NCBI GenBank assembly: GCA_018240585.1
Contig: JAFEFM010000532.1
Span: 1-33,838, forward strand
Reading direction: 5' to 3'
Origin: Pseudomonadota bacterium
Lineage (GTDB): Bacteria > Pseudomonadota > Gammaproteobacteria > Burkholderiales > Rhodocyclaceae
DNA length: 33,838 nt
In this document: piece after piece, positions 28,191 to 33,838 of the stretch
Numbering within the stretch: the stretch's first letter is position 1
How the letters are laid out: each line of letters starts with the position of its first letter
Notes under the pieces: generated by a model
What the model saw: the letters and a program-made list of their open reading frames with translations, nothing else
The model's database searches: none
What the model was told of the DNA's origin: nothing
Made by a program: the position numbers and the translations under genes

Positions 28191-29297
28191 TCAGGCGGCC
28201 GCCGACATCAGGCGGTACTGAAGCTTCATCGTGGCGACCGCGCCGATGACGATGGCGGCGGTGGTGAGCATGGAGCCGAGTGCCAGCGTGGACAGGCCGC
28301 TGATGCCCTGGCCGATGGTGCAGCCGAGCGCGGTGACGCCGCCGAAGCCCATCAGCAGCGCGCCGGCAATGTGGCGGACGAGGTCGCCGCTGTCGCGGAA
28401 GCATTCGAGGCGGAAAGTGCGTCGGCCGATGGCGTCGACCGCCGCGCCCACGATCACGCCGAGCGCGCTGGCGATGCCGAAGGTGAGGACGCGGCTGGTA
28501 TCGCTCCACATCGTCAGCAGGTCGAGCGTGTAGGCCAGCGGCGCAACGAAGGTCAACGACTCGGCGCGATTGCTGTTGGTGGCGAGGAATGCTTCTTCCA
28601 GCGTGTCGGGATGCTCGGCCAGGTGGCCGAGGTGGCCGGTGACGTACCAGCCGGCGACCACCAGCGCGCCGGTGACGAGGCCGCCGAGCAGCACGTCCGC
28701 GCGCCAGCCATCGCGCCGATGCAAGACGAAGGCGAGCAGCGGCAAGGCGAGAGCGCCGCAGGCAAGCATCAGCGCCGTGCCGCCGGGGAGGCCTGCGTCG
28801 GCGAGGAAGGCCGGAAGAGTCTGTGCGTGCGGCAGCGCGACCGCCACCGGTTCCAGGAAGCGGACGCGGCCGACGGCGAACAGTCCGCGCAGCGTCATCA
28901 GTGCGCCGATGGCGAAGAACGCGAAGACGACCAGCGACTTGAGGTTGCCGCCGCCGATGCGGATCAGCGTGCGTGCGCCGCAGCCGGAAGCGAGCGTCAT
29001 GCCGGCGCCGAAAGCGGCACCGCCGACGAGATGCGACAGCCACAACAGGCGGCTGCCGGCGTAGATCGTCTTCGACGCCTCGAGCAGGCCGGCAAGCTGC
29101 AGCGCAGTGGTGCCGACGATGGCGGTGGCGATGGCCAGCATCCACATCCGCATGCGGCTCCAGTCGCCCATGAGCACGACATCGGAGATCGCGCCCATGG
29201 TGCAGAAGCGGGTGCGGCTGCCGACGAAGCCGAACACCGTGCCGATGGCGAATGCGGCCCACACGACGGTGCTGGTGATGGACTGGATTTCCGCCAT
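28191..29297 (-). CDS. YeeE/YedE (TsuA-like) sulfur-compound transporter
   Basis: This 368-residue membrane protein belongs to the YeeE/YedE (DUF395) family. YeeE/TsuA takes up thiosulfate through a relay of conserved cysteines. Three matching cysteines are visible: Cys32 in RTRFCTMGAISD, Cys106 in ASGCGARTLIRIGGGNLKSL and Cys326 in ALGCTIGQGISGLSTL. The two halves are internally similar, as in the family. No TusA/YeeD-like partner gene is adjacent in this window. The ATG is at 29297, 42 bp after the queC stop on the same strand, so it may be the last gene of the tol-que transcript. The exact substrate (thiosulfate or another sulfur species) is inferred. Confidence 0.9.
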   Translation of the reverse strand: MAEIQSITSTVVWAAFAIGTVFGFVGSRTRFCTMGAISDVVLMGDWSRMRMWMLAIATAIVGTTALQLAGLLEASKTIYAGSRLLWLSHLVGGAAFGAGMTLASGCGARTLIRIGGGNLKSLVVFAFFAIGALMTLRGLFAVGRVRFLEPVAVALPHAQTLPAFLADAGLPGGTALMLACGALALPLLAFVLHRRDGWRADVLLGGLVTGALVVAGWYVTGHLGHLAEHPDTLEEAFLATNSNRAESLTFVAPLAYTLDLLTMWSDTSRVLTFGIASALGVIVGAAVDAIGRRTFRLECFRDSGDLVRHIAGALLMGFGGVTALGCTIGQGISGLSTLALGSMLTTAAIVIGAVATMKLQYRLMSAAA

Positions 29298-29339
29298 GCG
29301 GATCTCGCTCGGGGTGGCAGGGCGCCGGTGCGGCGCGCC

Positions 29340-30029
29340 TTACTGGTAGGCGGTGGGGTCGGGCACGCCGGCCGCGGCGAAGCCCGCGGCGCGCAGCCGG
29401 CAAGCCTCGCAACGTCCGCAGGCACGACCCTCGTCGTCGGCCTGGTAGCAGGTGACGGTGAGCGCGTAATCGACGCCCAGCGCCATGCCGCGGCGGATGA
29501 TCTCGGCCTTGGACAGATCGATCAGCGGCGCATGGATGCGGATGCGGGTGCCCTCGACGCCGATCCTGGTGCCGAGGTTGGCCATGTTCTCGAAGGCCTC
29601 GATGAAGGCGGGGCGGCAGTCGGGATAGCCGGAATAGTCCACCGCATTGACGCCGACGAAGATGTCTTGCGCGCCCAGCACCTCGGCCCAGGCCAGCGCG
29701 ATCGACAGCATAACCGTGTTGCGTGCCGGCACATAGGTGACCGGAATGCCGCCGCCGGGCGCGTCCTCGGGAACGGCGATGGAGGCGTCGGTGAGCGCGG
29801 ATCCTCCGAACTGGCCGAGATCGACACTGGCGGTGCGGTGCGCGCTGGCGCCCAGCGCGCGGGCCACGCGTTGCGAGGCGGCAAGTTCCGCCGCGTGGCG
29901 CTGGCCGTAGGCCACCGACAGCGCATAGGTCTCGAAACCCATGTCGCGCGCGATGGCGAGGCAGGTGGCGGAGTCGAGTCCGCCCGACAGCAGCACGACG
30001 GCGCGTCGGGTTAGAGATTGCGTGTTCAT
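29340..30029 (-). CDS. queC: 7-cyano-7-deazaguanine synthase QueC
   Basis: This 229-residue ATP-dependent enzyme converts 7-carboxy-7-deazaguanine with ammonia to preQ0, the precursor of queuosine in tRNA. The PP-loop [13 protein letters not shown] lies near residues 14-26, [12 protein letters not shown] and [17 protein letters not shown] are typical, and the zinc site is formed by a Cys (VTCYQAD) plus CGRCEAC. The ATG at 30029 is preferred; the frame extends to 30062. It follows queE by 45 bp. The tolQRAB-pal-cpoB-queE-queC order is widely conserved in proteobacteria. Confidence 0.96.
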   Translation of the reverse strand: MNTQSLTRRAVVLLSGGLDSATCLAIARDMGFETYALSVAYGQRHAAELAASQRVARALGASAHRTASVDLGQFGGSALTDASIAVPEDAPGGGIPVTYVPARNTVMLSIALAWAEVLGAQDIFVGVNAVDYSGYPDCRPAFIEAFENMANLGTRIGVEGTRIRIHAPLIDLSKAEIIRRGMALGVDYALTVTCYQADDEGRACGRCEACRLRAAGFAAAGVPDPTAYQ

Positions 30030-30074
30030 GGCAAAACCTTGCGATTGCGTTGCCCCGCGCACGGCCAGGGCGGC

Positions 30075-30773
30075 TCAGCGCCCGCGGGCGTCATTCCAGA
30101 GGATCTTGTGCAACTGCAACTGGAAGCGCACCGGCAGGCGGTCGCGCACGATCCATTCGGCGAGCGTCGCCGGTTCCAGCGCCCCCGCGACCGGCGACAG
30201 CAGCACGGTGCAGCGGCGGGCGAGGTCGTGCTCGGCGATCTGCTGCTTCGCCCACTCATAGTCGGCCTCGTCGGCGAGCACGATCTTGACCTCGTCGTGT
30301 TCGTTCAGCAGCGCGATGTTGGCGTAGCGATTCTTTCCGACCTCGCCCGAGCCCGGCGCCTTGAGGTCCATGATGCGCGACACGCGCGGATCGACGGCGC
30401 CGATGTCGAGTGCGCCGCTGGTCTCGAGCGAAACCGAATGGCCTGCATCGCACAGTGCCGTCAGCAGCGGCAGGCAGCTCTTCTGCGACAACGGTTCGCC
30501 GCCGGTGACGCACACGTAGTGCAGGCCATGGCGTGCGACGTCTGCCAGCACGGATTCCAGCGTGCGCGCCTCTCCGCCCTGGAAGGCGTAGGCCGTGTCG
30601 CACCAGGTGCAGCGCAAAGGGCAACCGGTCAGGCGCACGAAGACGGTGGGCAGGCCCACGCGCGTCGACTCGCCCTGCAGCGACGCAAATATCTCGGTGA
30701 TGCGCAGCCTGGCGTCGGCGCGCGCGCTGTCGGCGGAGGAGGCGACGGCTGCCGTCGCGGTGGTTTCGCTCAT
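30075..30773 (-). CDS. queE: 7-carboxy-7-deazaguanine synthase QueE
   Basis: This 232-residue radical SAM enzyme rearranges 6-carboxy-tetrahydropterin to 7-carboxy-7-deazaguanine. The iron-sulfur motif is CPLRCTWC (CX3CX2C), preceded by FASLQGESTRVGLPTVFVRLTG and followed by VTGGEPLSQ, the SAM-binding GGE motif. The ATG at 30773 (MSETTATAAV) lies four bases after the cpoB stop; the frame is open further upstream inside cpoB but that is not coding. About 20 N-terminal residues before LRITEIFAS are poorly conserved Ala/Ser. It acts just before QueC in preQ0 synthesis. Confidence 0.95.
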   Translation of the reverse strand: MSETTATAAVASSADSARADARLRITEIFASLQGESTRVGLPTVFVRLTGCPLRCTWCDTAYAFQGGEARTLESVLADVARHGLHYVCVTGGEPLSQKSCLPLLTALCDAGHSVSLETSGALDIGAVDPRVSRIMDLKAPGSGEVGKNRYANIALLNEHDEVKIVLADEADYEWAKQQIAEHDLARRCTVLLSPVAGALEPATLAEWIVRDRLPVRFQLQLHKILWNDARGR

Positions 30774-30777
30774 GCGG

Positions 30778-31548
30778 TCAACGCGCGCCCAGGCGCTGCT
30801 TGGCGATCTTGGCCGCGTTGCTCTGCGGAAAACGATCCACCAGTTGCTGCAGCGTGCGCTGCGCCGTCTTCGCGTCGCCCATGGCCTGCTGGCTGTTGGC
30901 CAGACCCAGCATCGCATCGGGCGCGGTCGTGTCGTTCGGCCACTTGTTGAGCACGAAGTTGAAGTGCTTGCTGGCGGCGGCGACATCCTTCGACTGCAGC
31001 GCGGCGTTGCCGGCCCAGAAGTGGGCGCCGGGCGCGAAGTTTCCGGCCGGGTAGCGGGTGATGAAGCTCTCGAATGCGCCGAGTGCTTCCTTGTTCTTGC
31101 CCTGCTTGAGCAGGTTCAGCGCGGCTTCGTAATCGGTGGATTCCGCGCCGGTATCGGGGGATGCGGTGTTCGCGGGGGCGCTTCCTGCCGGCGAACCGAC
31201 TGCCGGGCTGCCAGGCTGGGGGGCCGACGCGCCATTCGGTGACGATTCGAGCTTGCGCAGACGCGTGTCGAGGTCGACATAGAAGTCGCGCTGGCGGGCG
31301 CCGAGGTTCTCGACCTCGTTCGTCAACACCTCGAGCTGGCCGCGCAGGCGGGCGATCTCCGCACGCAACTGTTCGTTCTGGTTGGCGAGCTCGATCTGGC
31401 CGCGGCTCGTGGTGTCGATGCGGCCCTCGAGTTCCTGGCGCATGTCCATGATCTGGCGGCGGGCCTCGGTGTCATCGAACAGACCCGCCTGGGCGGGTCC
31501 GGTCGATGACATCGCGATCAGCGCTGCCAGCGGCAGGAAGCGCTTCAT
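30778..31548 (-). CDS. cpoB: Tol-Pal system protein CpoB (YbgF)
   Basis: This 256-residue periplasmic protein has a signal peptide (MKRFLPLAALIAMSSTGPAQA), a coiled-coil region rich in Gln/Glu/Leu (about 28-100), a Pro/Ser/Ala linker (about 103-135) and C-terminal TPR repeats (about 138-250; e.g. YEAALNLLKQGKNKEALGAF). In E. coli CpoB links Tol-Pal constriction of the outer membrane with peptidoglycan synthesis by PBP1B. It begins one base after the pal stop codon, so the two are translationally tied. Confidence 0.94.
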   Translation of the reverse strand: MKRFLPLAALIAMSSTGPAQAGLFDDTEARRQIMDMRQELEGRIDTTSRGQIELANQNEQLRAEIARLRGQLEVLTNEVENLGARQRDFYVDLDTRLRKLESSPNGASAPQPGSPAVGSPAGSAPANTASPDTGAESTDYEAALNLLKQGKNKEALGAFESFITRYPAGNFAPGAHFWAGNAALQSKDVAAASKHFNFVLNKWPNDTTAPDAMLGLANSQQAMGDAKTAQRTLQQLVDRFPQSNAAKIAKQRLGAR

Positions 31549-31549
31549 C

Positions 31550-32080
31550 TCAGTAGTCGCCTGCGGCGGAGTAGAGGATGTCGCCGCGACGGTTCTGCGC
31601 GTAGCACGCTTCGGTCGCTTCCTCGCAGCGCGGCTTCTCCTCGCCGAGGCTGACGGACTCGATCTGCGACTCCTTGGCGCCCAGCAGCATGAGAGCCTGC
31701 TTGACCGCGTCGGCGCGCTTCTGGCCCAGCGCCAGGTTGTATTCGCGGCTGCCGCGCTCGTCGGTGTTGCCCTGGATGCGCATCGTTTCGTTCGGGTTCT
31801 GCACCAGGAAGCGGGCGTGGGCTTCGATCAGCGGCTTGGCTTCAGCCTTGATGACGAAGCTGTCGAAGTCGAAGAAGACGCTGCGCTTGGACAGGATGTT
31901 GTTGGGGTCGACCAGCGCCGGGATGCGCACGCCGGAGGTGCTGCCGGCATTCACCGTGGCGACACCGCTGCCGGCACCGCCGGTGCGGTCTTCGACCTTG
32001 GCGCCAGTGGCTTCCGGGCCGGTGCTGGAGCAGGCCGCCAGCAAGGCAGACAGCAGGATGGGCAGAGCGAGCTTTTTCAT
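31550..32080 (-). CDS. pal: Peptidoglycan-associated lipoprotein Pal
   Basis: This 176-residue outer-membrane lipoprotein starts at 32080 (MKKLALPILLSALLAACSS), with lipobox LAAC and Cys17 as the lipidated residue. The C-terminal OmpA-like domain (about 70-170) has the peptidoglycan-binding motif GNTDERGSREYNLALGQKRA. It anchors the outer membrane to peptidoglycan and binds TolB. The final DYSAAGDY-type end is normal for the family. The frame is open to 32125 upstream but the lipoprotein signal fixes the start. It is 53 bp after tolB. Confidence 0.96.
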   Translation of the reverse strand: MKKLALPILLSALLAACSSTGPEATGAKVEDRTGGAGSGVATVNAGSTSGVRIPALVDPNNILSKRSVFFDFDSFVIKAEAKPLIEAHARFLVQNPNETMRIQGNTDERGSREYNLALGQKRADAVKQALMLLGAKESQIESVSLGEEKPRCEEATEACYAQNRRGDILYSAAGDY

Positions 32081-32133
32081 GGATGTAGAACTCCAGTTTG
32101 TTTTGGGTGATACAGGGAGGGACACAGCTTGGA

Positions 32134-33429
32134 TTACCGGGCCTGCGGGCCCCAGGCGGGCTCGCGAACGTCGGCGGCCTGCACCGTCAGGCGCTGTTTC
32201 ACCCGCCCGTCCGACGACACGGCGGCCAGCACGCCTCGTCCGCCGCTTTCGGTGGCGTAGAGGATCATGCGTCCGTTGGGCGCGAAACTGGGGGATTCGT
32301 CACGAGCCGAATCGGTGAGGATCGTGGTCTGCTTCGAGGCGAGGTCCTGGATGGCGACCTGGAAGCGACCGTTGTTGCGGGTGATGAAGGCGAGCTGGCG
32401 ACCATCGGGCGAGGGGCGCGGGGTCACGTTGTAGCTGCCGTCGAAGGTGACGCGCTGTGCGCTGCCGCCGGCGGAGGACACGCGGTAGATCTGCGGGCTG
32501 CCGCCGCGGTCGGAAGTGAAGTAGATGTTGCCGTCGGCAGCCCACGCGGGCTCGGTGTCGATGCCCGACGAACTGGCCAGGCGGCGAACGCCGGAGCCGT
32601 CGGCGTTGATCGCATAGAGTTGCGACAGGCCGTCCTTGGTCAGCACCACCGCGAGCTGGCTGCCGTCGGGCGACCACGCCGGTGCCGAGTTGGAGCCCTT
32701 GAAGTTGGCGACCACGCGGCGCTGGCCGGTGGCGAGCATGTGCACATAGACGATCGGCTTCTTCTGCTCGAACGACACATAGGCCAGACGCTGGCCGTCG
32801 GGCGACCACGCCGGCGAGATGATCGGCTCGCGCGAGCGCAGCGCGGTGGCGGCGTTCATGCCGTCGGCGTCGGCGACCTGCAGTTCGTAATTGGACCCGC
32901 TCTTGACCACGTAGGCGATGCGGGTGGAGAAGTAGCCCGGCTGGCCGGTCAGCTTCTCGTAGACGAAGTCGGCGATGCGGTGGCCGATGGCCCGGTTCTG
33001 CGCCGGGGCCATGGGCAGCGCCATCGCGCCCAGTTCCGTCTGCTTCTGCGTGTCGAACAGGCGGAAGCGCACCTGGTAGCGGCCGTCGCTTTGCGGCACG
33101 AGGCTGCCGGTCAGCACCGCGTCGGCGCCGCGGCTGCGGATGCCGGCCAGATCGGGTGTCACCGATTCCGGCAATGCCTGCGGGCCGATGTTGATGAGGC
33201 TGAAGAGGCCGCTGCGCTCGAGGTCGGCGCGCACCACATCGGTGACGCCGCGCGGCAACTGGCCCTCGTTCTCGAAGATGGGGATGACCACCGGGTAGCG
33301 CGAGGCGCCGGCACCGACGATCTCGATCGACAGTTGGGCGCTGGCGTTCAGCGACAGGGCGGTGAGGACGGCAAGGATCAAGAAGCGGAAGGCGGCGAGC
33401 ATCTGCGTGACGGCGTTGGCGCGAAGCAT
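32134..33429 (-). CDS. tolB: Tol-Pal system beta-propeller protein TolB
   Basis: This 431-residue periplasmic protein has a signal peptide ending near residue 31 (ALSLNASA, then QLSIEIVG), an N-terminal alpha/beta domain (about 32-165), and a six-bladed beta-propeller with repeated PAWSPDGQ/PAWSPDGS-type motifs (e.g. ISPAWSPDGQRLAYVS). TolB binds Pal and, through its N-terminus, TolA, passing inner-membrane energy to the outer membrane. The ATG at 33429 is the first; an internal Met at position 10 is possible. The gap to tolA is 32 bp. Confidence 0.96.
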   Translation of the reverse strand: MLRANAVTQMLAAFRFLILAVLTALSLNASAQLSIEIVGAGASRYPVVIPIFENEGQLPRGVTDVVRADLERSGLFSLINIGPQALPESVTPDLAGIRSRGADAVLTGSLVPQSDGRYQVRFRLFDTQKQTELGAMALPMAPAQNRAIGHRIADFVYEKLTGQPGYFSTRIAYVVKSGSNYELQVADADGMNAATALRSREPIISPAWSPDGQRLAYVSFEQKKPIVYVHMLATGQRRVVANFKGSNSAPAWSPDGSQLAVVLTKDGLSQLYAINADGSGVRRLASSSGIDTEPAWAADGNIYFTSDRGGSPQIYRVSSAGGSAQRVTFDGSYNVTPRPSPDGRQLAFITRNNGRFQVAIQDLASKQTTILTDSARDESPSFAPNGRMILYATESGGRGVLAAVSSDGRVKQRLTVQAADVREPAWGPQAR

Positions 33430-33461
33430 CGAATTATATCCATCAAATCCGGGGGTTGGCT

Positions 33462-33838
33462 TTAATCCTCGAGCGGCCGGAAGCGCAGTTCCAGCGTGCG
33501 CTGGAACAAGTCGCGCTGCTCAGGCAGCGGCAAGGGGCTGGAGCGGCGGATCGAGCGTTCGATTGCGTCGTCCAGCGCCGGGATGCCGGACGAGCGCTTG
33601 AGGCGGATCGCCAGCACTTCGCCCGACGGAAGCTGATCGACTTCGAACACAGCTTCCGGGTTCCCGCTCAGGCCGGGCGGGCGCAACAGGTTGCCGCGCA
33701 CCTTCTGCTGGATGGCCAGTTTGTACTTGTCGAAGTTGCCCTTGGCGCTGGCCGCGGACGCACGTGCGGCATCGGCATTGAGCATGCCGGCGAGCCGTGC
33801 ACTCTCGGCCCGCTTTGCATCCTGTTCGCGGCGAGCGG
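33462..33838 (-). CDS. tolA: TolA C-terminal part (5' end outside window)
   Basis: The frame enters from the right edge and ends at 33462, giving the last 125 residues. The first stretch is Ala/Arg/Glu-rich helix (ARREQDAKRAESARLAG), as in the long periplasmic helix of TolA. The rest is a TonB/TolA-type C-terminal domain: YKLAIQQKVRGNLLRPPGLSG, VFEVDQLPSGEVLAIRLKRSSGIPALDDAIERSI and SPLPLP. TolA spans the periplasm between TolQR and TolB-Pal. Position directly upstream of tolB confirms it. tolQ and tolR are expected further right, outside the window. Confidence 0.93.
   Translation of the reverse strand, partial: ARREQDAKRAESARLAGMLNADAARASAASAKGNFDKYKLAIQQKVRGNLLRPPGLSGNPEAVFEVDQLPSGEVLAIRLKRSSGIPALDDAIERSIRRSSPLPLPEQRDLFQRTLELRFRPLED

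Noticed and set aside
28110..30014. Plus-strand open frame opposite yeeE and queC
   Set aside because: Shadow of two clear minus-strand genes; the product is Ala/Gly/Asp/His-rich without motifs.
30774..30986. N-terminal extension of queE into cpoB
   Set aside because: It overlaps well-conserved cpoB TPR sequence in another frame; the short start at 30773 gives a normal QueE.

Overview
The window is GC-rich (roughly two thirds G+C) with dense, mostly operonic genes. Gene content suggests a betaproteobacterium, probably of the Rhodocyclales (Thauera/Azoarcus/Aromatoleum type): a leucine/isovalerate catabolic cluster, RapZ, a stand-alone second-type IF-1, and a tol-pal block followed by queE-queC. 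This placement is inferred from protein families only; no 16S gene is present.

Layout. (1) 1-10470: an AraC-family regulator (minus strand, cut by the left edge) diverges from a leucine/isovalerate pathway cluster: isovaleryl-CoA dehydrogenase (liuA), methylcrotonyl-CoA carboxylase beta (liuB), methylglutaconyl-CoA hydratase (liuC), an embedded DUF4126 membrane protein, carboxylase alpha (liuD), an acyl-CoA ligase and HMG-CoA lyase. Together they convert isovaleryl-CoA to acetyl-CoA and acetoacetate; the ligase could supply acyl-CoA from free acid. Three short intergenic repeats (a C/G-rich inverted repeat, a lone REP-like unit and a REP doublet) sit between these genes. (2) 10505-13690: two tandem DUF1289 small proteins translationally coupled to an MBL-fold hydrolase, then a second AMP-dependent acyl-CoA synthetase. 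(3) 13768-15555: rapZ, a NusG-domain-II protein and a Gx-type membrane transporter, tightly packed. (4) 15765-17241: an unrecognised secreted protein converging on a Tat-type dienelactone hydrolase. (5) 17428-23787: a compact three-gene unit: AhpD-like peroxidase-related enzyme, a 930-residue ACP/acyl-AMP ligase/acyltransferase fusion, and a REC-PAS-GAF-PAS-GGDEF-EAL protein whose receiver lacks the phospho-acceptor Asp. This is the most unusual part of the window.

(6) 23839-33838, all minus strand: read in transcription order from the right edge, tolA (partial), tolB, pal, cpoB, queE, queC, a YeeE/TsuA-like transporter, tRNA-Lys(UUU) with a strong promoter and terminator, a 2Fe-2S ferredoxin, a candidate small RNA with its own promoter and intrinsic terminator, infA, an MFS transporter and a succinate-semialdehyde-type dehydrogenase. 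The tol-pal genes serve outer-membrane integrity; queE and queC make the queuosine precursor preQ0.

No CRISPR array, insertion sequence, phage gene or rRNA was seen. All start choices and regulatory sites come from reading the sequence by eye.
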